Below are positions 9,643-20,295 of a stretch of 26,907 bases of DNA, piece after piece. The notes below the pieces were generated by a model, which was given only the letters and a program-made list of their open reading frames with translations, searched no databases and was not told the origin of the DNA. Source of the stretch: Hypsibius dujardini (Eukaryota > Tardigrada > Eutardigrada > Parachela > Hypsibiidae); assembly GCA_001579985.1 (NCBI GenBank), contig LRSR01000902.1:1-26907 (forward strand), in the 5' to 3' direction. The translations under genes and the position numbers were made by a program. Positions within the stretch are counted from its first letter, which is position 1. Each line of letters starts with the position of its first letter.

Positions 9643-10179
9643 CAGGGGCTCGTTTAGGGTCTTTGCATGTCGAAATCAGAACCCTTCATGGTAACTTAGG
9701 CTACAAGTCCCCTTCCCCTTCCCCTTTTTGTTCCTTGTTGCTTTTAGAAGCTGTGCTGACCAAAGTCCCTCTGATTCATCATAGTTGTCAGTCAGTTGTC
9801 ATATTCAGTTGTGCGGTCTGATTTCCAAGGGACCCCTGAGAGTTCAAAACATTTTGAACAACTTTACTTTAACAACTTTTGTTCATCAAATTTGTACCAT
9901 TCTTGAAAGTGTTTAGCCTCCCATTTGCATTGATTAATGACAAGTTATATATTGGACCCCAAGAAACCATAATGTGATCGAAGATGTTTGAAACCCCAGG
10001 GGCCCCTGGGAATCAAACCCCCACACCCCTACAAATTTCAAAAAGATCAAGAACAATAAGCCGAATTTATGGTTCAGTTTTTAAAAAGAAAATTTGCCCC
10101 TTTTCCCACCACTGGCCCTACCATGAGGAGTCCTGGTTCCAACTTGTTCCGATTTGCAGGAACACTAAACGAGCCTCTG
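9643..10179. mobile_element. hAT-like MITE, copy 1 (537 bp)
   Basis: The ends are CAGGGGCTCGTTTAG and, inverted, CAGAGGCTCGTTTAG; subterminal inverted similarity continues with 'ACCAGGACTCCTCATGGTAGGGCCA'-like sequence. CAGRGG ends with 8-bp target duplications are typical of hAT transposons. The flanks TACTGAAC (9635-9642) and TACTTAGC (10180-10187) agree at six of eight bases, as a decayed duplication would. No transposase frame is present, so it is non-autonomous. Two related copies occur at 20503-20979 and about 22280-22650. Confidence 0.75.
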
Positions 10180-10336
10180 TACTTAGCTAGACATTCACAC
10201 GCATTATCCGATCTAAAAGTGAATTTCAAACTGACAAGCATATTAACTTAATATTAAACGGAAGCCATTTTTTGAGGAATCGTGGAACTTCAGGCGTGGC
10301 TTTTCGTAATTAACCCATAGCTCCACCAATGACCTC

Positions 10337-10473
10337 GAAAATGTGGCTGTGTATCTACCATGTGCAAGGTCCAATAATACTGAACACGAATGACCTAATT
10401 TTACGAAAATGTAGCTTTGTATCTACCATGTGCAAGGTCCAAATAATACTGAACACGAATGACCTAATTTTAC
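10337..10473. repeat. Tandem duplication, 68/69-bp unit x2
   Basis: Units 10337-10404 and 10405-10473 both read GAAAATGT-GCT-TGTATCTACCATGTGCAAGGTCCAA..., with only a few differences. No coding content seen. Confidence 0.85.
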
Positions 10474-10873
10474 GGAATATTTGCAAGCTTTCGTGAAATT
10501 CTTTGGGGAGTCCCTTCCCAAAAATTTTAGAGGCACACCATGTTTATGACTTGACAGCATGATGTACTCCATGTCGGCGTAAGAACTCACACCTGGGTGA
10601 TTAATATTCATGATAATGTCATGACCTTTCTACCGTGCGATAAATTGACATGGTGACCCTTAAATCTTGCCGGGAATACATATGAACCAGTCGCCATTCT
10701 GTTACGGAAACTGCGCAATTCTTCGTGTCGATGACCGATCCGGCGGGGTTTTGAGAAATATAAGAGTTGCCCTTTTGCTTGGGGGTCACGGGGGTTTGAT
10801 GCTCGGAACGTGACCACAACAACCTGACAACCGATTCGCATACCAACGAACAAACCGTTCATCAGTGACGGAT

Positions 10874-10971
10874 TGATCATTCCGCCGACTAATAGTCGGC
10901 GGAATAATCCTCCCGCCCCCGAAATGATCATTCCGCCGACTAATAGGGCAGCTATCCTCCCGCCCCCGAAA
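10874..10971. repeat. Direct repeat (about 50 bp x2) containing a hairpin
   Basis: Units 10874-10924 and 10925-10971 share TGATCATTCCGCCGACTAATAG at the start and CCTCCCGCCCCCGAAA at the end. The first unit also forms a near-perfect stem (TTCCGCCGACT / AGTCGGCGGAA, three-base loop) at 10880-10904. The long minus-strand frame across this area (11021-10608) shows no recognisable protein features. Confidence 0.75.
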
Positions 10972-12488
10972 TAACTCTGGTACGGATGGGAGGGCAGAAT
11001 GGCCTTGTTACACGGGTACACTTTGCCTCTCTTTCCCGGCTTTTGAAATGAGATTTGGCTAGTTCTAACACAAGCCTATACGAATTTCTAGCGGCTAGTT
11101 TTAGCACAAGAACAACAGTACAACAATGATATGGGTACCCACACTAGCCTTCAACAGATGTGGAATAATGGATTAACTCCATAGGGGATATGGTCAAGAC
11201 CCATGGCCACCCACACCAACCTGCCAAAGCTGTGGAATAATGGAATAAACTCCATAAAAAACATCAGCCTCCGCTGTCTCAAATAGAAGTATTTAGAAGT
11301 CTCCTCTTTTTACGAGACTAGTGAGCTTCCTACTTTCAAACAATTCAAAACAATTTTTTATATGAAATATATTTGTTTGTCGTGCTAGAACAAAGATCCT
11401 AGTGTGCAAATAGCAGACACTGTCTGGGTGGGGAGAAGTTTTCTACTCACATCGCCTCACAAGACAGTTATCTACAATTCGGACAGAAAATCCACTTCGT
11501 TGACTGACTATCCATCTTCGGCAGCAATGTTGACTTCGAGCTGACTGTTTCACACGACTCATTATTTGTTAATTGTTAGAGTTTCCTAAAAGATAGGGGG
11601 TGATTGCTTGAAATTTTTGCGTCCTTAGGATTGACGTTAGTCTGCAGAATAGTTGGATATCCGGTTGCTTGAAAGTTGTGGCGACCGGAGGAGTAATCGA
11701 TTAAGATATTGAGTGGTTCAAACTGAATATTTTGTTTGACAGAAAGATTTCCGCAAACTTCCAGCCGATTTGAAACTGCCCGTACGGTACTGTGAGTAAG
11801 ACATTCACCGTCACGGGGACTATCTATCACCTGGTCAGACGATCGATCGTCAGGACTAACCGCAAAGAGCCGGAACTCTTTTGGGCCCCTTACTTGAACG
11901 TCCATACAGAGCTAGGCAAGTACTGCCTCGACCATTCGTTGGCCATAAGGACAGACCAAACATCGCTCGAGCTGACCATAATGATTTATCCGACAACATC
12001 GCTCACCTGCCGGACAAATCGTTTAAACTCCGCGCGTGTCATCAGCTGTCCGTCAAACCTTTTACCTTCCGAACTCACTATACAGCATCGTTGTTAACCG
12101 GCAAAAGACGACTGCCTAACCTGAATGCTCCCTCCCAACTTTCCGTCGATCCGTCGCACGAATTATTCGCCACTCCACCTGATCACCAGCCTCAAAAACT
12201 AATAGTCGGCCGTCACAACTAAAGCGTAGATAGTCCGTTCGAACAGTTTGGCTATTGTGCGGGCTTATGATCATTCTTCCACACATGAATCCAACCCCGC
12301 GGGCTGGACTTTCGCTCTCCCGAAGGACCGAAACTTCCCTCGCACAAGATTAACCTTCCGAACAGACAGAGAAATGGCCAATCTGTGCGTCTATATTATT
12401 GACAAAAAATATTGCCGACTGACCTTATGAACAAACCGACGGCGATGAAATCAGATTTAAAACTTACTCTAACTATACTTTAACTATA

Positions 12489-12634
12489 CTGTATTTTCGC
12501 GTTAGACAGGGACAGCAGTAGTGGAGTGGAACGTGTGCACGGCTTGTGTGCACCGTACACACAGCACAAGCGCCGCGTGGCCGATTAAACGTTCCACAAC
12601 TCGTACGCTGTCCCTGTCTAACGCGAAAATACAG
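12489..12634. mobile_element. 146-bp TA-flanked palindromic MITE (Tc1/mariner-type)
   Basis: The termini CTGTATTTTCGCGTTAGACA... and ...TGTCTAACGCGAAAATACAG are perfect inverted repeats of 27 bp (29 with the flanking TA). Shorter matches continue inward (GGAACGT/ACGTTCC). A TA dinucleotide lies on each side (12487-12488 and 12635-12636), the target duplication used by Tc1/mariner elements. Perfect arms suggest a recent insertion. Confidence 0.8.
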
Positions 12635-12668
12635 TACTTTAACTAACTATACCCTAACTATATTTTAT

Positions 12669-13200
12669 TCCATTATTCCATCGGTCAAAGGGAATGGCAG
12701 CCACAAAATGCAAGCATTCGATTATTTCATTATTCCACTCATGGAAGCCCTGGCAGCCTTCCTCGCTATGTAAAAGGCTAGTTATTTCATTATTCCACTC
12801 TTATGAGCCATGGCAGCTGTTGGGTGGTACCCAACAGGTACTCAATACTTACTAATAGTATAGTCTAGCTACCTAGTTAACTCATTCCTATCTACCCTCA
12901 CATTCTATATCGTACTTACTCAGCTATTATCACGTATATAGTTCCGCCATGTCGGCAGGAACTAGTACATTAGATCAGGAACTATTCTTTATCCCTGACT
13001 ATATAAGCGTGTGTTCTACAGTAATTTGGGGAGTTCCTTCCTTTCACCTCTAATCCCCTCTACCAGTAAAGTTTTCCCCCAATTCTTCTCCTAATATTCA
13101 ATCTAATAGCTTGTATGTTCAGGTTCTTCCGTCCCAGTAGGGACGGAGGCCTAACACAGCCTTCCTCATTGTGCAAGCAGCTATTTCTATAGTTATTCCA
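12669..13200. repeat. About 67-bp tandem units (three), the last split by an LTR
   Basis: Units begin CATTATTCCA at about 12669, 12729 and 12788. Each carries a TGGCAGCC core, and the latter two continue CCTTCCTC...TAGT/TATTTC. The third unit is interrupted after TGGCAGC by the LTR at 12818 and resumes at 13157 with CAGCCTTCCTCATTG. Confidence 0.75.
12818..13156 (+). mobile_element. Solo LTR, 339 bp, with 4-bp target duplication
   Basis: The segment starts TGTTGGGTGGTACCCAACA and ends GGCCTAACA, the TG...CA ends of a retrotransposon LTR. CAGC flanks both sides (12814-12817 and 13157-13160). Removing the segment and one CAGC rebuilds a tandem unit whose intact neighbour reads TGGCAGCCTTCCTC (about 12754). 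A TATATAAG box lies at 13000-13007, as expected of the U3 promoter. No internal retrotransposon domain or second LTR is in the window. The 4-bp duplication allows a Gypsy- or BEL-type origin; the family is not determined. Confidence 0.8.
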
Positions 13201-13762
13201 TTGTGCACACTCCTCAAAGCACGACCTGGGTTAGTCCTAAATATCGGGCAGCAGTTTATTATTCCATTATTCCACATCTTTGAAAGGACGTTGACATTTT
13301 AAACGTCTTGTGCCAAAACTCGCCAGTAGTCCCGGCCCCTGAACTTTTTCTGCCGCGGGAGGGGGGCGGGGGTGGGCTCACTCCGCCACTGCAGTTCATA
13401 AGGTTGTCGGTTCAGTCCGTTTTTTAATCTGTTTAAGGTTAAGGGTCACTGCAACCACCCGCACTGCCTTTGTGCGGTCCCGCGTCAAATGTACGATTGA
13501 CGTCAAAACAGAAAAAATAATTGCGGCCGAGGGATCGTCGTGCTGCAATTTCCCGTAATGTCATGCCCATGCACAGTCCCAAAAGATGCGTCCCTCGAGC
13601 GTGTTGAGCCTGCAGGTGGGTATATTCCTGTACCCAACCAAAGGCTTGATGATCCTAAAAACTGCATCGTTTTTTCTTACGCCGTTCTTATAGAAAAAAG
13701 TCTACCGGTTTTCAATTTATCCACAAACTGGTTTCTCGCATGGTATGCGGCATACGGGCACA

Positions 13763-15337
13763 ATGAATTTTACCATTGAAAACGGAAGTATGAACGCCAT
13801 TAACAACATATCCTCTTCCCCTCTACACGCCATCCATGTCTCGAAAGCTGCAGCTGTCGGATGGTTCGGCTTCTCCGTCATCTGCTCCCTCATCGGCAGC
13901 ACTTCCCTCCTCCTTCTCCTGGCCACATCTTTTCACGTCAAACGTCTCCGTACCGGCTCCAATCTCCTGGTCATCCATCTCGTCTTGATCGACCTCCTCA
14001 ACTGCGGCATCAGCTTTCCCATCAACATTATTACCACCTACCAAGCCCTGACCATCGACGGTCACCCGTCCCACCCTGTTCGACTCGACTGCCGCCATTT
14101 TTTGTACATGACCTTCACCCTCATTCATGCGGAAACGTGGGCGGGGCTAGCCTTGGCTATTAACCGATTCGTGGCCTTAACCCAGCCTCATCACTACCGT
14201 CGGTTGACCTCGAAAGTAGGTCTGACGTTGCTAATAGCGATACCCTGGCTGGCTGGACTGGGTCTTAATCTACCAACCTATCTCGAACTAGTAGAATTAA
14301 CCTTTATCTTTCAAAATGCGCCGATTGAACGTTGCACAATGGGAGGACTGTCCAGCGGCTATGGCAAAATCCTAGCGTTGATTAACAGCTTCATCCCTTA
14401 CGGGTTGATGGGGGTGATTTATATCGTTCTGGGTGGGACATTGCTGGTAAAATCTTTCCGTCTGAAGATCGGCAACTGGTTGAACGGGGCGCAAGCCAAT
14501 GAAGCAACTACTGCAGCGCGGGTCGCTAGGGTACGACGAGGTCTGTTAGTGAAGATCCTGATTGTGACTTATCTCTGGCACTGCCTGTGCTTTCTACCGC
14601 CGCCGATTTTGCTGTCATCATTTCCGTCTCTGGCCAGGCGTTACGTGGTGTTTTGGCAGCTGTGGCTGGTAAAGACCTTGGCCTTGTGTGGATATATGGT
14701 CACTCCCGTAAGTACCGTTGAAATATCCCACTGCTCGTTTGAATTCTTCATCCCGTACGTATGCTCCAAATAACCATGAAATCTGACTACGGTGATCGAG
14801 CAAAAGGGGTAATTGAGTTCGGGGACTTATGATCAGTTAGGCATTACAGTTTACATTCGAAAACCATTCTTGATAACAGAGTTAAAACCGTGCTAAAATG
14901 TTACGCCACTAACACTCTCAAAGGATAGAAGGACACCTGTTTGGACGGACGAGCAGACAAGAAGACAGTCAGACATTCACTCATCCTGATATATTTCTAT
15001 AGAAAGAAGGACCTAGGTGACGTATGTTTTTCTTAATTAACCCTCCAATTTTTGATTGAGTACGCATGTACATATTCGCTGTGTGTGTTCGAATCAAATT
15101 AGCGAGGGCATAGTCCGAGCCTGACTTATAACGTTACTTACAAATGCCCGACTTTTATATATCTAGCTGAAATGCATCTGCTGTGGCATTATTCTGTATT
15201 CACCTTTTCAGTTTGCATTCCTGGCACTAAATGCGGATTACCGGAAGGGCCTGAAAAGTCTCCTGCTTTGTCGACGGGTCATTCGGCCTCAACCACCGAA
15301 CCGTAAACCGTTCTCATCGCCTACTGGCCCACTGTGA
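13763..15337 (+). CDS. Rhodopsin-like GPCR-1, 2 exons, about 356 aa
   Basis: Exon 1 ends at 14707 (donor GTAAGT). Exon 2 is 15212-15337 (acceptor CTTTTCAG), phase 0, ending PFSSPTGPL. Counting from ATG 13763, the N-terminus carries sequons NFT, NGS and NIS, and seven hydrophobic segments follow. Key positions are D77 in TM2 (LVLIDLL), C110 before TM3 and C191 in loop 2 for the disulfide, N134-R135-F136 in place of DRY, W162 in TM4, LWHCLCFLPP (271-280) in TM6, and TPFAF across the splice junction in place of NPxxY. A basic helix 8 (DYRKGLKSLLLCRR) follows. ATG 13745 would add six residues. The protein resembles GPCR-2 and GPCR-3 in layout but is more distant. Ligand unknown; plausible roles are peptide or chemosensory reception. 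Confidence 0.85.
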
Positions 15338-17623
15338 CCTTTTCGTGAGTACGCGACTAGCAGTGCATGAGTAGTGAGTACAAGAACCCAGACGGAGCTG
15401 GAAGCGATTATACTCTCAGTCGTTGAACTCAACATCACGTATTCATGGTACGTCTTACCCAGTATTTCAGTATAAAATGTTCTCCAATCATTACGGGATT
15501 ACTGTCAACTCTAATCAAAGTGCATGGTACGCCCGACGCAGATCCTGCCTCATTTGTAGGCCGCCACGAACGGGGATCACAGTCAACTGAAAAGACATTA
15601 AATCCGTGTTCGTATGTGAAGCACTGGACGAGATTGAATGTGAATGCATCCCATATTAAGCTTCTCCTCCGCATCTCAAGAGATTGGTTGCAGTTTTCAA
15701 TGCGCATGCCGCACCTTTGACAGACACACACACACATGCACACACACACACACACAACGATGAATGGCATTCTAATACGGTTCGACGTAAGCGACCCTTG
15801 ATTCAAATTTCTTTCTTTCACAGATGCAGCTCACTGTTGAAGACTGACGTATTTCGTCACTACGCGGCGGTCTACGTATGCGGAGCAGGAAACAAGACGG
15901 TTCTGGACTGTGTATTAATGGGAAGACTGCTGCACAACCACTGGATCGAGAGGATTAGATGAAAGCCTGGCTTACAGCTAGATTAACATACCCATAATAA
16001 GCCTTCGTGCTTTCATGCCGATGCATAAGCCTATGGGTGCATCACTGAGGAAACGCTATTCCGACAAACGGTCAAAGACCCTCGGCTCCAAGCGCTTTTT
16101 TTTCAATAAAAACAGTTTGAACGATATTAAGAAATCACCTTTAGCGCTTCACTCGAAAACCAGCAGGTTACGCTCGTCATAAAGTGCGCGTGTTGCGACC
16201 ATAGCGAACCAAGTTTAGGACGTGCCACTTCGCTCGATACTGCTTAATAGTGATCCAACTCTTGCGATTAGCGAGGCTGGAGGAGTTAAGAGGGCTTTGT
16301 GATTTCATGAAAATTCAAAATTCATGAAAATTCGGCTAACCTCACTCGGTTAGCGCGTGCGTGACAGAGAGCACGCAACCGTGAGGGTGTTTGTGCGTGT
16401 GTATATACCTGCAGCGGGATGGAAAATTTAACGAGCTCTGTTCGTCCCAGCCACCGACCATTGGCATTAGACTTCATGGTACTTTACTCGAAACCTCACA
16501 CCAGAAAGATTAATGGTGCGACAGACTTTTCGATAGCCCATGTGCCAGGCTGCGACTACTCCCAACGCTTTTGAGCGACAACTTGCAGTTCGCATTTTCC
16601 AACATTTTTAACAATCTATAATAAATAATTTTTAGCAACCTTTATATTTATCCTCCAGTAAGAAGAACAACAAGAGAATATTTCCTGAAGATAGATTGTA
16701 ATTTATAAACTATCCCTTGTTAGTAATTTATTAGCAGTCTGATAGGACCGTCGAAATTTGGGTCCCTGCCAGGTTCTTCTCGGAGATGTAAGCCTATTCT
16801 GCATGTTAATACTGAAGCCGGCCGTTTTAACGATAAGTACCGAAGATTTACTTAATTGTTCATGCTTGTAAAAAGAAATGTGACTTCAGTCCTGCTTTCA
16901 ACCATCCCTTCCCCCCTCGCTCCTCGTCCTCGCCCCGCCCTCAAAAAATATTGTTCATTATTATATTTATCAACTGCCAGGTACTAGGGCGTTCGTATAG
17001 TACTGTTACTGTACCGTAAAGTCCTCATCTTGCAAACAATCACGCATATTGGTGATGGGAGGGGATGATCTGTTTAGAACCAATGTCAAATTATAAAATG
17101 TCACTTAATTGATTTACTATAAATAAGCAAACGCACTGATCAATAGCTTGGAGGACTACCCGCAGACAGATCCCCAGAAGGCTGTGCCGGATATGGCAGT
17201 TCCTCTAACCCTGCTTAACTGTGTATTCCACAAGCCCAGAAGTCCTATGCCAGAGTAGCACTAGCATTTCTTTAATAGGCTTCCATTTTTATGCAGAGTT
17301 GATGAAATTTAGCAATCCGGAAAAAGGTGGCTTTCCGGAGTCCTGTCAACAACATGCCATTTGTATTAGGAGTAGCTCAGATAAACGGTGTTGATGCTTA
17401 AGCTGTCTGGTTGACGGGGTACACACAGCTAATCGATCACTGATGTTGGTGAGGCAGAAATGCCATTTGACGTCAGCCACAAAACGTTCGAATATCACAT
17501 ACCAACGGGGATGTCACTTTTACTGAGCGCTCACGATTTCTCACAGAGGTCTATTTTCGTTCGGCTTTGCCCTTGCTTGTTTCGTACTTTCCTTTTTTTA
17601 ACATATCATATCCTTACTCTATC
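15338..17623. other. Intergenic segment between GPCR-1 and GPCR-2
   Basis: No coding exon is supported. It holds a CA-rich microsatellite (15721-15755), short hairpins near 16343-16382 and plain AT-rich sequence. The promoter of GPCR-2 should lie near its right end but is not recognisable. Confidence 0.5.
15721..15755. repeat. (CA)n microsatellite
   Basis: A run of CACACA interrupted by one ATG-containing unit, about 35 bases. It also produces a cysteine-valine-rich artefact frame on the minus strand. Confidence 0.85.
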
Positions 17624-20295
17624 ATGAATACTATGTCTCCTTTTATATCCGATGTTCACGGTAATCGAAGTGCATCTCCTTTCATTCCAAACATGCAAGG
17701 TGCCCTCATAGGCTACCTCGTGACAGCCCTCACCTTGGCCTTCTTTGGAGCGGTCCTCAACGTCCTGCTTTTAGCCGCGCTCACGGTCCACCAACCGCTA
17801 CGCGAAACTTCTGGCCGTGCTTTGCTGATTCACTGCATCCTCATGGACTTTTACATAACCACGATCGGGGTGCCCATCGTATCCATCACGCTGTTCCTCG
17901 GTCCCACCCACATTTTACCACGTTACTTCTGCAAATATCAGCCCATCTACATTTACATGCCCGCGGCTGTGGGGGTTCTGGCATCGAGCTTACTAGCCAT
18001 ACACCGGTTAATAGCCACGGTATTACTAAACTAAGAAAGTGAAATCAAAATTAAATATTATTCTTTTGGTATCTAAAAAAATGAACTAAACGTTTTTGAT
18101 ATTAGAAATTTAAAGGAAAAATTTAAAAAATGCCAGATTAAGCAACTGATTTTACTAAAATTAGAGTCTCACAAGTCTTAGAAGATAAAAAATATCTGTA
18201 CGAAAATCAAGGTCTAAAAATATCTGTACGAAAATCTAGCGATACAAAAGATTCCATTCCTGGAAAATTCCAGTTCCCTTGATAATGACTGTAAAAACTT
18301 CAATTTTGGGAAAATTGAAAATTTAAAGAATTTCGACGCTGTTTTTCTCAAAATTTAATTTGAGATTAATTGGCAACAGCACTCAGCAGAATCTTTTTTA
18401 GACGTTTAAGGGCGAAGCTACAGGCCATTGTCGAGCCGACCAGAAACTTACGAGTGATGTTCCAGAAAGAACGCATATCTCCGCCCTCTGTCACCCAGAA
18501 CGTATATTCTGCAAGTGCCAGACGATTTGAAATTGATTTTTGAGAAGGATAGTATTAACATTAATTAAGTTAAATTATTCGGCAAAAATGAAGTTTTTAC
18601 GGTCAAAAGCAGGGGAAATTAATGCTTCCCAATTTTCTAATTCTGCCGGAAATTTTTTTCTTTTCATATCCTGAACTATAAAATTAGTTTTAAAAATCAT
18701 AATAATTATAACTCTGATACACAAACTTAAAGCAGAGACATTTTGGCTCCCCCCTCTGAAAATCGTCTTAACAAGGGGTTGGTGCGCGCTTCACCGCCAG
18801 AGGGAACAAGTCTTACAATATGAATCGATAGCTGTGACTTTAACCTACCTATTCATACCAAAAGCTAATCCGGAGCTTGCGAAACAAGATCACAATTTGT
18901 ATGATTCATACGCCCCTCCTCCTTCAACAACTAAACAACTGATAATGCAAATCATGCCATTGATTGGTCGATTGTTTTAAATTAAGAAGTGGTTAATAAG
19001 CAAAACAAAACAAAACAATCGACCAATCAATGGCATGATTTGCATTATCAGTTGTTTAGTTGTTGAAGGAGGAGGGGCGTATGAATCATGCAAATTGTGA
19101 TCTTGTTCGCAAGCTCCGAATTAGCTTTTAGTTTGAATAGGTAGGTTAAAGTCACAACTATCGATTCATATTGTAAGACTTGTTCCCTCTGGCGGTGAAG
19201 CGCGCACCAACCCCTTGTAAGTTAGTTGGCTCTTTCCAGTTTTTTGTTTGCCATTGCTAGGTATGGCCACAAACGTTCGCTGCTGTAAGCAATAGCAGGG
19301 TCATTACCGCGCTGATCGTTCTACCTTGGATAGTGGCAGGCTCGACAACCATTTTTCCGACAGTGTTAAACATTGGCCCGGAATTCGTGCCGAGTAATAA
19401 TATGGGTGGCTGCGAGTTCGCGCGAGCTCCGGAAAGTGCGTTTGACATGGTTTCAGCCGTCCTTGACTTCATCGTCCCTACAATCGTCATGGGAATGTGC
19501 TACGGCATTGTCCTGGTGAAAACATATCGTGCTGTGCGGATTAATCGTGGCAACCGGACGCGTCAACGCAGATTCGAAATTTCTCGGACACTATTTTTAT
19601 CTTTCCTCTGGCATACTGTCTGTATTTATCCCACCTTGGTAGTGGTAACGTGTTTCCCGGAGACCCTCGTCAAGAATCCATACTTTTACTTGGCTGTTTC
19701 GTGGCTGCCGAATAGTTTCTCCTTTGTGAATCCAGTAAGCAGAAGCGCGTTGCCATTATTAGGGGCTTGCAACCCGAGCGACCCCTGGGGGCGTCCCTGG
19801 GGCTGCAGCATGGGTCAGGACCCCTGGGGGCGTCCCTGGGACTGCAGCATGGGTCAGGACCCCTGGGGGCGTCCCTGGGGCTGCAGCATGAGTCAGGACC
19901 CCTGGAGCTGCCATTCAATCAAAATTAAATGGCCTTGCCAGGGGTCCCGACCTCTGCTGGACTCTCAGAGGGTGATCCCAGGGAGGTTACTTGGGAAGCC
20001 CGTCACTTAAGGTCACTCTTTCTCCAAGAAAACCCTTTTCTGTGACATAAATGAAAATGCTCTGACCTTTTGTTAAAAACGGTTTCTTCACAGCTATCAC
20101 TCTATTTTTTTGTAGATTTTTTTCTTGGCGAGTAGCAGGATGTTCCAAGATGGAATCAAGGAATTTCTACAGTGTCACTGGTATCGCGCGGCACCAGTAC
20201 ATCCGGCACTTGATGAGGCAGGAGATGAAATGTCGATGGTTGGTGTTGGTTGTTCCTGGAAGCAAATTCGGAGGAGGAGCTGTCCTACCCCGTAG
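17624..20295 (+). CDS. Rhodopsin-like GPCR-2, 3 exons, 349 aa
   Basis: Exons are 17624-18019, 19261-19734 and 20116-20295, all phase 0. They encode 132, 158 and 59 residues. Exon 1 covers TM1-TM3: N46 and D75 as TM1/TM2 landmarks, C103, and HRL (127-129) in place of DRY. Exon 2 starts VWPQTF and aligns without gaps to LPHHF... of GPCR-3; it covers TM4-TM7 with W155, C183, ISRTLFLSFLWH in TM6 and NP at 289-290. Exon 3 (IFFLASSRMFQDGIKEFLQC) completes NPIFF and helix 8, matching VFFWGSSKLFQDGIREVLRC in GPCR-3. A sequon (NRS) lies at the N-terminus. Intron 1 (18020-19260) is absent from both paralogues, has a weak donor (GTATTA) and carries a hairpin MITE. If it is not spliced, the gene is broken. 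Ligand unknown. Confidence 0.78.
18187..18236. repeat. Short tandem duplication in GPCR-2 intron 1
   Basis: AAAAATATCTGTACGAAAATC occurs twice with about eight bases between, at roughly 18188-18208 and 18216-18236. Confidence 0.75.
18772..19217. mobile_element. 446-bp hairpin MITE, PIF/Harbinger-like, in GPCR-2 intron 1
   Basis: Arms of about 207 bp (18772-18978 and 19012-19217) are inverted copies with roughly 95% identity by eye and a 33-base loop. The ends are CAAGGGGTTGG... and ...CCAACCCCTTG. TAA lies on both sides (18769-18771 and 19218-19220), which fits the 3-bp TWA target duplication of PIF/Harbinger elements. There is no coding content. The transcript of GPCR-2 would fold this into a long dsRNA stem before splicing. 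Confidence 0.8.
19780..19906. repeat. 39-bp minisatellite x3.2 in GPCR-2 intron 2
   Basis: Three copies (19780-19818, 19819-19857, 19858-19896) plus a partial fourth of a GACCCCTGGGGGCGTCCC-type unit. The unit length is a multiple of three and the frame stays open, so reading through from exon 2 would add DPWGRPWGCSMGQ repeats. Homology places the splice donor at 19735, upstream of the repeat, so it is intronic in the standard model. Confidence 0.85.

Larger units (their letters stand above)
11091..13324. mobile_element. Probable foldback element (about 2.2 kb) with complex inverted termini
   Basis: The left end (GGCTAGTTTTAGCACAAGAA at 11093, then AGATGTGGAATAATGGA near 11156) recurs inverted at the right end (TCCATTATTCCACATCTTTG near 13263-13282, then TCTTGTGCCAAAACTCGCC to 13324). 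A second left unit, CCAAAGCTGTGGAATAATGG at 11224, matches the right end even better. The termini are made of roughly 67-70-bp tandem subrepeats, as in foldback elements. The interior has no recognisable transposase and itself holds a 146-bp MITE and a solo LTR. Outer boundaries are uncertain. Confidence 0.45.

Noticed and set aside
10608-11021. 137-codon minus-strand frame
   Set aside because: It spans a direct repeat and hairpin, has no recognisable motif, and its Gly-rich segments come from the repeat units.
11792-12222. Overlapping plus-strand frames of about 100 codons inside the foldback element
   Set aside because: Composition is arbitrary, no transposase or polymerase motif is visible, and two frames are equally open.
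13823-14163. Open frames antisense to or overlapping GPCR-1 exon 1
   Set aside because: They are shadows of the strongly biased receptor coding frame.
19212-19240. Alternative acceptor TTTCCAG at about 19239 for GPCR-2 exon 2
   Set aside because: It would add residues with no counterpart in GPCR-3, while the acceptor at 19260 gives a gap-free alignment.
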